Of a DNA stretch of 64,000 nt, positions 39,930 to 49,079 are shown in pieces. A program made the translations under genes and the position numbers. Each line of letters opens with the position of its first letter. The stretch's first letter is position 1. The stretch comes from Ideonella aquatica (lineage in GTDB: Bacteria > Pseudomonadota > Gammaproteobacteria > Burkholderiales > Burkholderiaceae_C): positions 1-64,000 of the forward strand of contig NZ_JAGQDE010000009.1 of the NCBI RefSeq assembly GCF_018069755.1, read 5' to 3'. Below the pieces are notes generated by a model, which did not search any database, was not told the DNA's origin, and was given only the letters and a program-made list of their open reading frames with translations.

Positions 39930-40805
39930 TCAGGCCACCTCGCGCCCGGTGCTGGCGCTCCACAGCCGGTACCAGTCCTGGCGCGACAGGTCCAGGCGGG
40001 TGGCGGCCAGCGCCTCGTCGGCGGCCTCCAGCCGGCGCGAGCCGATCAAGGGCCAGGGCCGCGCCGGGTGGCGCAGCAGCCAGGCCAGCGCCAGCGTGGT
40101 GGGCGTGCAGCCCAGGCGCGCGCTGATCTCGCCCAGCACCCAGCGCACGCGGTGGGCGGCGGGGCTGTCCTCGCTGTACAGCCGGCCGCCGGCCAGCGGC
40201 GACCAGATCATCGGCCGGCAGCGCAGGCGCTGGGCCTGATCGAAGGTCCCGTCGTCCAGCGCGTCCAGGTGCAGCAAGGAGCACTCGACCTGGTTGGTGG
40301 CCAGCGCGATGCGGCTGTGCAGCAGCTCAAACTGCGGCGGCGTGAAGTTCGAGGCGCCAAAGTGCAGCACCTTGCCGTCGCGGCGCAAGCGCTCGAAGCA
40401 CGCGGCCAGCTCGTCGGCGTCCATCAGGTGGTCGGGGCGGTGGATCAGCAGCAGATCGAGCCGGTCGGTGCGCAGTGCGCGCAGCGACTGCTCGACCGAG
40501 GCCGTGACATGCGCCGCGCTGGTGTCGTAGTGCTTGATCGCGTTGCCGGGGCGGGCCGGTGAGACCAGTTGGATGCCGCATTTGCTGACCAGTTGCAGCT
40601 GATCGCGCAGGCCCGGGCGCAGCGCCAGCGCCTCGCCGAACAGGCCCTCGACGCTGTAGCCGCCGTAGATGTCGGCGTGGTCGAAGCTGGTGAGGCCACG
40701 CTGGGCCAGGCCCTCGATCCAGGCCAGGCGCTGCTGCGGTGTCCAGTCCCAGCTGGCCAGCCGCCAGGCGCCGGCGACGATCGGTGACAGCTGCAGGGCG
40801 TCCAT
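39930..40805 (-). CDS. Aldo/keto reductase (YdhF-like)
   Basis: 291 residues. TIM-barrel AKR with the catalytic Asp/Tyr region GLTSFDHADIYGGYSVEGL, the Lys in LVSKCGI and LLLIHRPDHLMDADEL, then KVLHFGASNF. An NAD(P)H-dependent carbonyl reductase of unknown substrate. It lies 11 bases after msbA on the same strand and may be co-transcribed with it, although no functional link is apparent. Confidence 0.88.
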   Translation of the reverse strand: MDALQLSPIVAGAWRLASWDWTPQQRLAWIEGLAQRGLTSFDHADIYGGYSVEGLFGEALALRPGLRDQLQLVSKCGIQLVSPARPGNAIKHYDTSAAHVTASVEQSLRALRTDRLDLLLIHRPDHLMDADELAACFERLRRDGKVLHFGASNFTPPQFELLHSRIALATNQVECSLLHLDALDDGTFDQAQRLRCRPMIWSPLAGGRLYSEDSPAAHRVRWVLGEISARLGCTPTTLALAWLLRHPARPWPLIGSRRLEAADEALAATRLDLSRQDWYRLWSASTGREVA

Positions 40806-40816
40806 CGGCGGGTCCT

Positions 40817-42556
<1,740 letters not shown>

Positions 42557-42584
42557 CGGTACCGGATTATCGACCGTGCCTGCC

Positions 42585-42590
42585 TACAAT
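42585..42590 (+). promoter_or_regulatory. -10-like hexamer upstream of tolB
   Basis: TACAAT in GCCTACAATCCCG, 49 bases before the tolB ATG in the space shared with divergent msbA. The leader would include a short ATG at 42599 that opens a small frame, so leader translation is possible. Confidence 0.5.
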
Positions 42591-42639
42591 CCCGCCCGAT
42601 GCCCCGGCCCCCCTGGCCAGGGAACCTTTTTCAGCCGCA

Positions 42640-43938
42640 ATGACTCGACCCTTGGCGATGTGGACACGACGTGAATGGATCGGCGCGGCCGGCGGCCTGG
42701 GTGCCGGGCTGCTGGGAGGCTCGGCTGCGGCGCAGTTCCGGGTCGAGATCTCCGGTGTTGGCGCTACCCAGCTGCCGATCGTGCTGGGCCGCTTTCGCGG
42801 CGAAGAGGGCGCACCGCAGGCCGTGTCGGCCATCGTGCGCGCGGACCTGGAGCGCAGCGGACGATTCCGCATCGTCGATACGCCCGCGGGTCTCGACGAG
42901 CTGAGTACGCCCGCCTACACCGAGCTGCGCAGCCGCGGCGCCGATGCGCTGGTGGCCGGCTCGGTCACCCGGCTGAGTGATGGCCGCTTTGACGCCCGCT
43001 ACAAGCTGTGGGATGTGGTCAAAGGCCAGGACCAGGGCGGCCAGAGCCTGGCGGTACCGGCGGCCGACCTGCGGCTGGCGGCGCACCGCATCGCTGACGC
43101 CATCTACGAAAAGCTCACCGGCGAGAAGGGCGTGTTCTCCACCCGCATCGCCTATGTCACCCGGGGCGGCGGTCGCTACCAGCTGCGCATCACCGATGCC
43201 GATGGCGAGGGCGGCCAGGTCGCACTGGCCAGCGCCGAGCCGATCATCTCGCCCTCGTGGTCGCCCGATGGCCGCGAGCTGGCCTACGTCAGCTTCGAGA
43301 CCCGCAAGGCGGTGGTCTGGGTGCAGGATCTGCAAAGCGGTGCGCGCCGCCAGCTGGCCAATTTCAAGGGCACCAACAGCGCGCCGGCCTGGTCGCCCGA
43401 TGGGCGCGAACTGGCGGTCACGCTGTCGCGCGAGGGCGGCTCGCAGGTCTTCCTGATCGGGCGCGATGGCGGCTCGCCGCGGCGCATCACGCACAGCTCG
43501 GCGATCGACACCGAGGCGGTGTTCTCGCCCGACGGCAAGCAGATCTACTTCGTCAGCGACCGTGGCGGCAGCCCGCAGATCTACCGGCAATCGCTGGGTG
43601 GTGGCGGCGCCGAGCGCGTCACCTTCCAGGGCGGCTACAACATCAGCCCGGCGCTCAGCCCCGATGGTCGAACGCTGGCCTATGTCACGCGCCTGGGCGG
43701 CAACCAGTTCCGGGTGATGGCGCTGGAGCTGGCGTCGGGCCAGGTCAGCGCGGTGTCTGACACCAGCGACGACGAGCGCCCCACCTTTGCGCCCAACGGC
43801 CGCTTCCTCATCTACGCCACCCGCAGCCAGGGCCGCGAGGTGTTGATGACCAGCACCCTGGATGGCAAGATCAGGACGCGCCTGCTGAGCAGCGGTCTGG
43901 ACATCCGCGAGCCGGTCTGGGGGCCGTTTGGCCGTTGA
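42640..43938 (+). CDS. tolB: Tol-Pal system protein TolB
   Basis: 432 residues. An N-terminal domain (FRVEISGVGATQLPIV, GRFRIVDTP) is followed by a six-bladed propeller with repeated SPDG/SWSPDGRELAYVS-type turns (residues about 200-430). It is the periplasmic partner of Pal in outer-membrane invagination at division. The leader TRREWIGAAGGLGAGLLGG has a twin-arginine-like pair rather than a plain Sec leader. tolQ, tolR and tolA are not upstream; msbA is. Confidence 0.95.
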   Translation: MTRPLAMWTRREWIGAAGGLGAGLLGGSAAAQFRVEISGVGATQLPIVLGRFRGEEGAPQAVSAIVRADLERSGRFRIVDTPAGLDELSTPAYTELRSRGADALVAGSVTRLSDGRFDARYKLWDVVKGQDQGGQSLAVPAADLRLAAHRIADAIYEKLTGEKGVFSTRIAYVTRGGGRYQLRITDADGEGGQVALASAEPIISPSWSPDGRELAYVSFETRKAVVWVQDLQSGARRQLANFKGTNSAPAWSPDGRELAVTLSREGGSQVFLIGRDGGSPRRITHSSAIDTEAVFSPDGKQIYFVSDRGGSPQIYRQSLGGGGAERVTFQGGYNISPALSPDGRTLAYVTRLGGNQFRVMALELASGQVSAVSDTSDDERPTFAPNGRFLIYATRSQGREVLMTSTLDGKIRTRLLSSGLDIREPVWGPFGR

Positions 43939-43972
43939 CCGCTTTTCTCAACCCCCCCTCACGAGGAACCCG

Positions 43973-44530
43973 ATGATCCCCTCTGCAACGCCTCGCCGCT
44001 CCCGCCATCTGTTGTGGCCCGCCGCACTGACCGTGGCCCTGCTTGCCGGCTGTGCCTCGGGCGTGAAGCTCGACAACGAGGTTCCGGTCGAGTCGCGCAA
44101 CCCCAACGCCGGTGCCCAGGGCACGCAGGGCGCCGGGGCGGGCGGCACCGCCCAGAGCAACGTGGCCACGGTCGATCTGTCCGCGCAGGACAAGGCCGGG
44201 ACGGTCGGCCGCGTCGTGTACTTCGATTTCGACAGCTTCGTCGTCAAGGACGAGTACCGCAGCGTCGTTGAAGGCCAGGCCAAGCTGCTGCAGGCCAACC
44301 GCCAGCGCCTGGTCCAGATCGAGGGCCACACCGACGAGCGCGGTGGCCGCGAGTACAACCTGGCCCTGGGCCAGAAGCGTGCCGAGGCCGTGCAGCGTGC
44401 GCTGGTCCTGCTGGGCGTGGGCGACAAACAGCTCGAGGCCGTGAGCTACGGCGAGGAACGCCCGGCCGACCCCGGCCACGATGAGGCCGCCTGGGCCAAG
44501 AACCGCCGCGCCGAAGTGAAGGACCGCTGA
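43973..44530 (+). CDS. pal: Peptidoglycan-associated lipoprotein Pal
   Basis: 185 residues. Lipobox ALLAGCASG near residue 23 gives an outer-membrane lipoprotein. The OmpA-like peptidoglycan-binding domain has VVYFDFDSFVVKDEY and IEGHTDERGGREYNLALGQKRAEAV. It anchors the outer membrane to peptidoglycan with TolB. A Shine-Dalgarno ACGAGGAACCCG precedes the ATG; I use the ATG before IPSATPRR. Confidence 0.96.
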   Translation: MIPSATPRRSRHLLWPAALTVALLAGCASGVKLDNEVPVESRNPNAGAQGTQGAGAGGTAQSNVATVDLSAQDKAGTVGRVVYFDFDSFVVKDEYRSVVEGQAKLLQANRQRLVQIEGHTDERGGREYNLALGQKRAEAVQRALVLLGVGDKQLEAVSYGEERPADPGHDEAAWAKNRRAEVKDR

Positions 44531-44532
44531 GC

Positions 44533-45303
44533 ATGAGGGTGTCTGTCCTGCCGCGCGCGCTGGCGCTGGCGGCCTGTCTGGCCTGCAGCCTGCCGTCGCA
44601 GGCCGGCCTGTTCGACGACGACGAGGCGCGCAAGGCCATCCTGGACCTGCGCACCCGCCTGGACGAGACGCGCAGCCAGAACGTCGCGGCCCAGCGCCAG
44701 CTGACCGAACAGATCCAGACGCTGCAGCGCAGCCTGCTCGACCTGAACAACCAGAACGAGCAGCTCAAGGCCGAGCTGGCGCGCCTGCGCGGCCAGCTCG
44801 AGACCATGCAGCGCGACCTGTCCGACGTGCAGCGCCGGCAAAAGGACATGACGCAGGTGGTGGACGAGCGCATGAAGCGCCTGGAGCCGCAGCAGGTCAC
44901 CGTCGACGGCAAGGACATCACCGTCGAGCCCGACGAGAAGCGCGCCTACGAGGAGGCCATCGCGGTGCTGCGCTCGGGAGACTTTGAGAAAGCCGCCGGG
45001 GCGCTGCAGACCTTCCTGCGCCGCTGGCCGCAATCGGGCTACACCGACAGCGCGCGCTACTGGCTGGGCAATGCCCAGTACGGCCTGCGCGCCTACAAGG
45101 ACGCGCTGGCCACCTTCCGCCAGTTCCTGGCGGCGGCGCCGGACCACCTGCGGGCCCCCGAAGCCCTGTTGGCGCTGGCCAATTGCCAGGTCGAGCTCAA
45201 GGACACCAAGGGCGCGCGCCGCAGCCTGGACGAGTTGGTCAAGCAGTACCCGAAGTCAGAGGCAGCTGTGGCCGCCCGCGAGCGTCTGGCGGTGTTGCGC
45301 TGA
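44533..45303 (+). CDS. cpoB: Cell division coordinator CpoB (YbgF)
   Basis: 256 residues. A signal peptide (LPRALALAACLACSLPSQAG), a coiled coil (about residues 35-110, NVAAQRQLTEQIQTLQRSLL and on) and C-terminal TPR repeats (YEEAIAVLRSGDFEKAAGALQTFLRRW, YKDALATFRQFLAAAP) are the YbgF plan. It coordinates PBP1B and Tol during division. The gene starts 2 bases after the pal stop and closes the operon. Confidence 0.93.
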   Translation: MRVSVLPRALALAACLACSLPSQAGLFDDDEARKAILDLRTRLDETRSQNVAAQRQLTEQIQTLQRSLLDLNNQNEQLKAELARLRGQLETMQRDLSDVQRRQKDMTQVVDERMKRLEPQQVTVDGKDITVEPDEKRAYEEAIAVLRSGDFEKAAGALQTFLRRWPQSGYTDSARYWLGNAQYGLRAYKDALATFRQFLAAAPDHLRAPEALLALANCQVELKDTKGARRSLDELVKQYPKSEAAVAARERLAVLR

Positions 45304-45340
45304 CCTTCGCCCTGACCCGGCACGGGGAGGGGTGGCCCAC

Positions 45341-45346
45341 TAGAAT
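45341..45346 (+). promoter_or_regulatory. -10-like hexamer of the YeeE/YedE gene
   Basis: TAGAAT in CACTAGAATCCCG, ending 11 bases before the start codon. A transcription start about seven bases after the hexamer leaves a leader of about five bases, so the mRNA may be nearly leaderless. No Shine-Dalgarno is present. Confidence 0.5.
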
Positions 45347-45357
45347 CCCGCCCCACC

Positions 45358-46449
45358 ATGGCCACGCCTGATCCCGCCGCTCTCTCCACCCTTGTGCTCT
45401 GGCTGGGGTTCGGCCTGGCTGTGCTGCTGGGCGCCACGCTGCAGCGCAGCCACTTTTGCTCGATGGGCGCGGTGGCCGACATCCTCAGCTTCGGCGACAG
45501 CACGCGGGCGCGGGCCTTCGGGCTGGCGCTGGCGGTGGCGATCGCCGGCTTCGGCCTGTTGTCGGCCAGCGGCCAGATCGACCCGGCCGGCAGCTTCTAC
45601 ACACTGCCGACGCTGCAGTGGGGTTCGCATCTGCTTGGCGGCCTGATCTTCGGTGCCGGCATGGTGCTGGGGTCGGGTTGCGGGGCGCGCACGCTGGTGC
45701 GCATCGGCGGCGGCAACCTGAAGTCGCTGGTGGTCTTCGTGGTGATGGGCATTGCTGCGCAGGCCACGCTGCGCGGCGTCACCGCGGTGGCGCGCGACCG
45801 CAGCGTGGACCGCCTGGTGGTGGCACTGCCCACGCGGCAAGACCTGCCCTCGCTCCTGCAGCTGGGGCCAAGCGCCCAGCTGGCGCTGGCACTGGGGCTG
45901 GCCGTGGTGCTGGCTGGGCTGATGCTGTGGCGTTCGCGCTGGAAGGAAGTGCTGCCCGGTGCCCTGGTCGGCCTGCTGCTGGTGGGCCAGTGGTGGGTCA
46001 GTGGCCACCTGGGTTACCTGCCCGAGCATCCCGACACGCTGGAACCCGCCTACCTGGCCACCGCCAGCCGGGCGATGGAAGGCTACAACTTTGTCAGTCC
46101 GGCGGCCTTCACACTGGACTGGCTGACCTATTTCAGCGACAGCAACCGGGTGCTCACGGTGGGCATCACCATTTCGCTGGGCCTGATGCTGGGCGCCGGC
46201 CTGTCGGCCTGGCAGTCGGGGCAGTTCCGATGGGAGAGCTTTCGCAACCCGGCTGACCTGGGTCGCCACCTGCTGGGGGCGGTGATGATGGGCGTGGGTG
46301 GCGTGACCGCGCTGGGCTGCAGCTTCGGCCAGGGACTGTCGGGCCTGTCGACGCTGGCGGTGGGCTCGCTGATCAGCACGCTGGCCATCATCGCCGGCGC
46401 CTGGGCCATGCTGCGCTGGGAAGCCGCGCGGCTGGAGCGCCTGGCGTGA
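45358..46449 (+). CDS. YeeE/YedE family sulfur-compound transporter
   Basis: 363 residues with about ten membrane segments and conserved cysteines of the DUF395/YeeE group: QRSHFCSMGAV, GSGCGARTLVRIGGGNLKSL and TALGCSFGQGLSGLS. Characterised members import thiosulfate, passing it between Cys residues (family knowledge). It contains both halves in one protein, unlike the split YedE-type pairs. It is followed by tcdA with a 4-base overlap. Confidence 0.88.
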   Translation: MATPDPAALSTLVLWLGFGLAVLLGATLQRSHFCSMGAVADILSFGDSTRARAFGLALAVAIAGFGLLSASGQIDPAGSFYTLPTLQWGSHLLGGLIFGAGMVLGSGCGARTLVRIGGGNLKSLVVFVVMGIAAQATLRGVTAVARDRSVDRLVVALPTRQDLPSLLQLGPSAQLALALGLAVVLAGLMLWRSRWKEVLPGALVGLLLVGQWWVSGHLGYLPEHPDTLEPAYLATASRAMEGYNFVSPAAFTLDWLTYFSDSNRVLTVGITISLGLMLGAGLSAWQSGQFRWESFRNPADLGRHLLGAVMMGVGGVTALGCSFGQGLSGLSTLAVGSLISTLAIIAGAWAMLRWEAARLERLA

Positions 46450-47249
46450 GCGCTGTCCAGGGCGGGGACGAGGCCGACCTGGAACGCCGATTTGGCGGCC
46501 TGCGCCGGCTGTATGGTGACGCGGCCTACCAGCGCCTGCGCGGCCTGCGGCTGGCGGTGGTGGGTCTGGGTGGCGTCGGATCGTGGGCGGTGGAGGCGCT
46601 GGGTCGCAGCGGCGTGGCCGGCCTCGTGCTGATCGACCTGGACCATGTGGCCGAGTCCAACATCAACCGCCAGGTGCAGGCCACTGGGCGCACGCTGGGC
46701 CAGGCCAAGGGCCAGGCGCTGGCTGAGCGCCTGGCCGACATCCACCCCGCTTGCGCGGTCGACGTGGTCGACGCCTTTGTCGAGCCGGGCAACTGGCCGG
46801 CGCTGCTGCCCGGGCCGGTGGACGGCCTGATCGACGCCTGCGACCAGGTGCGCGCCAAGCTGGCGCTGGCCGCCTGGGCGCATGCGGCACAGCGGCCACT
46901 GGTCTGCTGCGGCGCGGCCGGCGGCAAGCTGCGGCCGGAGCGGCTGGAAATCGATGACCTGGCCGCGGTCACCCACGATCCGCTGCTGTCCTCACTGCGT
47001 CAACGCCTGCGCCGCGAGCATGGCGCGCCGCGCCAGGGCCGCATCGGCCTGCGCTGCGTGTTCTCGCGCGAGCCGGTGGCGCCGCCAGCCAATGCCTGTG
47101 ACACCGATGGCAGTCTGAACTGCCACGGCTATGGCTCCAGCGTCACGGTCACCGCCAGCATGGGCCTGGCGGCGGCGGCCGAGCTGATACGTTTGTGTTT
47201 GTCAGCGGCACGCGCTGATGAAACCGACAAGAAGCGTGCTATAGTCTAG
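46446..47249 (+). CDS. tcdA: tRNA threonylcarbamoyladenosine dehydratase TcdA
   Basis: 267 residues. E1-like ATP-binding loop VVGLGGVGSWAVEALGRSG and LIDLDHVAESNINRQ are near residues 38-75, followed by DACDQVRAKLAL and CGAAGGKLRPERLEI. The family (CsdL/YgdL) cyclises t6A to ct6A in tRNAs that read ANN codons, including tRNA-Lys. Its neighbour is a tRNA-Lys cluster whose products carry t6A (the family link is known, the functional meaning of adjacency is inference). Confidence 0.93.
   Translation: MSAVQGGDEADLERRFGGLRRLYGDAAYQRLRGLRLAVVGLGGVGSWAVEALGRSGVAGLVLIDLDHVAESNINRQVQATGRTLGQAKGQALAERLADIHPACAVDVVDAFVEPGNWPALLPGPVDGLIDACDQVRAKLALAAWAHAAQRPLVCCGAAGGKLRPERLEIDDLAAVTHDPLLSSLRQRLRREHGAPRQGRIGLRCVFSREPVAPPANACDTDGSLNCHGYGSSVTVTASMGLAAAAELIRLCLSAARADETDKKRAIV
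47240..47245 (+). promoter_or_regulatory. -10 of the tRNA-Lys cluster
   Basis: TATAGT lies inside the last codons of tcdA, 18 bases before the first tRNA base. The -35 region is GC-poor but has no clear hexamer (CTGATG at 47215 is the best, with a long spacer). Confidence 0.55.
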
Positions 47250-47263
47250 GGCTCTGCCGGGAG

Positions 47264-47339
47264 GGGTTGTTAGCTCAGTCGGTAGAGCAGCGGACTTTTA
47301 ATCCGTTGGTCGCAGGTTCGAATCCTGCACAACCCACCA
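47264..47339 (+). tRNA. tRNA-Lys(TTT)
   Basis: 76 bases with encoded CCA. Acceptor GGGTTGT pairs with ACAACCC. The anticodon arm GCGGA-CTTTTAA-TCCGT gives anticodon TTT, and the T arm carries GGTTCGAATCC. The D arm is AGCTCAGTCGGTAGAGC. First of three tandem tRNA-Lys genes. Confidence 0.96.
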
Positions 47340-47368
47340 CTGCCTGGTGAAATCCGGGCGACCCGAGC

Positions 47369-47444
47369 GGGCTCTTAGCTCAGTTGGTAGAGCAGCGGAC
47401 TCTTAATCCGTTGGTCGTAGGTTCGAATCCTACAGGGCCCACCA
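47369..47444 (+). tRNA. tRNA-Lys(CTT), copy 1
   Basis: 76 bases with encoded CCA. Acceptor GGGCTCT pairs with AGGGCCC (one G-U), and the arm GCGGA-CTCTTAA-TCCGT gives anticodon CTT, which reads only AAG. It differs from the first tRNA mainly in the acceptor, anticodon and T stems. Confidence 0.96.
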
Positions 47445-47487
47445 CAATTCAGCGGCTGCTGCTCCGGCAGCCACCGTCAGCGACGAC

Positions 47488-47563
47488 GGGCTCTTAGCTC
47501 AGTTGGTAGAGCAGCGGACTCTTAATCCGTTGGTCGTAGGTTCGAATCCTACAGGGCCCACCA
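47488..47563 (+). tRNA. tRNA-Lys(CTT), copy 2
   Basis: Identical over its 76 bases to the copy at 47369-47444, 43 bases downstream of it, with anticodon CTT and encoded CCA. The recent-duplication pattern and the AAG-only anticodon fit the strong G-ending codon bias of this genome (inference). No hairpin terminator with a U-tract was recognised in the 60 bases after it. Confidence 0.96.
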
Positions 47564-47627
47564 CCATCACCCCCAGCGCAGCAGCGCCGCGCGATACACC
47601 GGCGACGCCGGATGCGAACATCGCGGG

Positions 47628-48872
47628 GTGAACCCCCACCACCGTCCATCATGGGCCAGCCCCGGCCGCCGTGGCCTGTTGCTGGCCATTGCGGCAGCCC
47701 TGGCCGGCTGTGCCACGTCCCGCCGCAGCGCCGCCTGGCAGCCCGACGCGGCCATGCTGGCCGCGCTGCCCGATGAGATGCGGCAGGCCCAGGTGCCGGC
47801 GGTGTCGATCGCCGTGCTGGAGGAGGGCGAGCTGGTCTGGCAGCACCAGCAGGGCCTGGCGAATGCGCAGACCGGGCAGGTGCTGGCGCCGCGGGCCCTG
47901 TTCGAGGCGGCCTCGCTGACCAAGCCCCTCTTCGCCTGGCTGGTGCTGCGTCTGGCCAGTGAGGGCCAGTTGGTGCTGGATGAGCCGCTGGTGCACACGC
48001 TGCGTCCGGCCTGGGTAGACGACCATCACTGGAATGCCCGCATCACCGCGCGCCATGTGCTGAGTCACACCAGCGGCCTGCCCAACTGGCGCCGACAGCC
48101 GCTGGAGCAGACCTTGCGCGCGGCGTCGGAGCCGGGAACGCGGCTGAGCTACTCGGGCGAGGCCTTCTTTTGGCTGCAACTGGTGGTCGAGCAGCGCACT
48201 GGTCTGGCGCTGCCGAGACTGGCCCAGCGCCTGCTGTTCCAGCCCGCCGGCATGCAGGACAGCGATCTGGCCTGGAGCGACGACGTGGCGCGTCGCGCCG
48301 TGTGGGGCCATGCCGCGCCCCGCGCGGCTTGCCTGGTCCCGCTGCCTCGCCAGATGATGCGCGAGGCCTGGTTGCAAGCCATGCCGCTGGCCACCGCCTG
48401 GGGTCGGCCGCTGGCGGATTGGCGCTGGGACGATGCCCAGCGCGCCTTCAACGCGCTCGGCAGCGCCGTGCCCTCGGCCGCCGTGGCCTGGCCGGGCGAT
48501 CTGATGAGCAACGCCGCTGCCAGCCTGCGCTGCACCGCGGCCGACTACGCGCGCTTTCTTCGCGTGCTGATGCCCGCAGCGGCCGGACCGCGCCTGGCGC
48601 CCGCCTGGCAGCGGCTCTTCACCGAGCCGCAGTTCGAGACCCGCCCGCCCTGGAGCGCCAAGACCCTGGGCTGGAACCTGGAGCGCACCGCGGCCGGGCC
48701 GCTGCTCTACCACGCCGGCAACAACGCCGAGCAGTTCCGCGCCTTCGCGCTGGCCGATCCGGCCCGCGGGCGCGCGCTGGTGGTGCTGACCAACGGCGGC
48801 GGCGGTGATGGGGTCTTCCGGGCCGTGATCAGCGCCGCCACCGGGCTCAGGCTGCGCGCTTTCGACCCCTGA
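47628..48872 (+). CDS. Beta-lactamase family serine hydrolase lipoprotein
   Basis: 414 residues from a GTG. Lipobox AALAGCATS puts Cys28 as the lipidated residue. The PF00144 core has ASLTKPLF (SxxK with catalytic Ser), YSGEAF (the YxN position is YSG) and LLYHAGNNAE (HxG). Such proteins are esterases, DD-peptidases or class C-like lactamases. Changed YxN makes esterase or peptidase activity as likely as lactamase. A Shine-Dalgarno is weak. It overlaps the 3' end of a possible broken gene on the other strand. Confidence 0.8.
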   Translation: MNPHHRPSWASPGRRGLLLAIAAALAGCATSRRSAAWQPDAAMLAALPDEMRQAQVPAVSIAVLEEGELVWQHQQGLANAQTGQVLAPRALFEAASLTKPLFAWLVLRLASEGQLVLDEPLVHTLRPAWVDDHHWNARITARHVLSHTSGLPNWRRQPLEQTLRAASEPGTRLSYSGEAFFWLQLVVEQRTGLALPRLAQRLLFQPAGMQDSDLAWSDDVARRAVWGHAAPRAACLVPLPRQMMREAWLQAMPLATAWGRPLADWRWDDAQRAFNALGSAVPSAAVAWPGDLMSNAAASLRCTAADYARFLRVLMPAAAGPRLAPAWQRLFTEPQFETRPPWSAKTLGWNLERTAAGPLLYHAGNNAEQFRAFALADPARGRALVVLTNGGGGDGVFRAVISAATGLRLRAFDP

Positions 48873-48989
48873 GCTCACCCGCAGTCAGGCCGTCCAAGGC
48901 CTCCTTGAGCATGGCCGCGGCCACGTCGCGGTCAGCCTGGCCTCGCCGGGACGCGGGCTCTTGCCCACCTCCCGGGTGTCGTCGGTCAT
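48847..48989 (-). pseudogene. Possible frameshifted small gene
   Basis: Read on the minus strand, AAGGAG (48999-49004) sits 9 bases before an ATG at 48989. The first frame gives MTDDTREVGKSPRPGE and then degenerates into an Arg/Trp/Pro-rich run that stops at 48885. In the frame reached by a one-base shift, a more natural sequence continues (ADRDVAAAMLKEALDGLTAG) to a stop at 48847. This would be a small protein of about 48 residues, broken by one base or misread by the assembly. A longer frame from a GTG at 49079 adds a leader-like segment and is less likely. Function unknown. Confidence 0.35.
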
Positions 48990-49079
48990 GGGGGTTCTCT
49001 CCTTCGATGAAGCTGCTGCCGCCGCCATCAGCAGGGGCGTCAGCAGCAGCGCTCGCCGCCGCTGCAGGGGCGTTGCCAC

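Noticed and set aside
48885-49079. A 64-residue frame with a signal-like N-terminus starting at GTG 49079
   Set aside because: The leader has no Shine-Dalgarno and abuts the stop of the upstream gene; the AAGGAG lies inside it in front of the ATG at 48989, so the shorter start is preferred.
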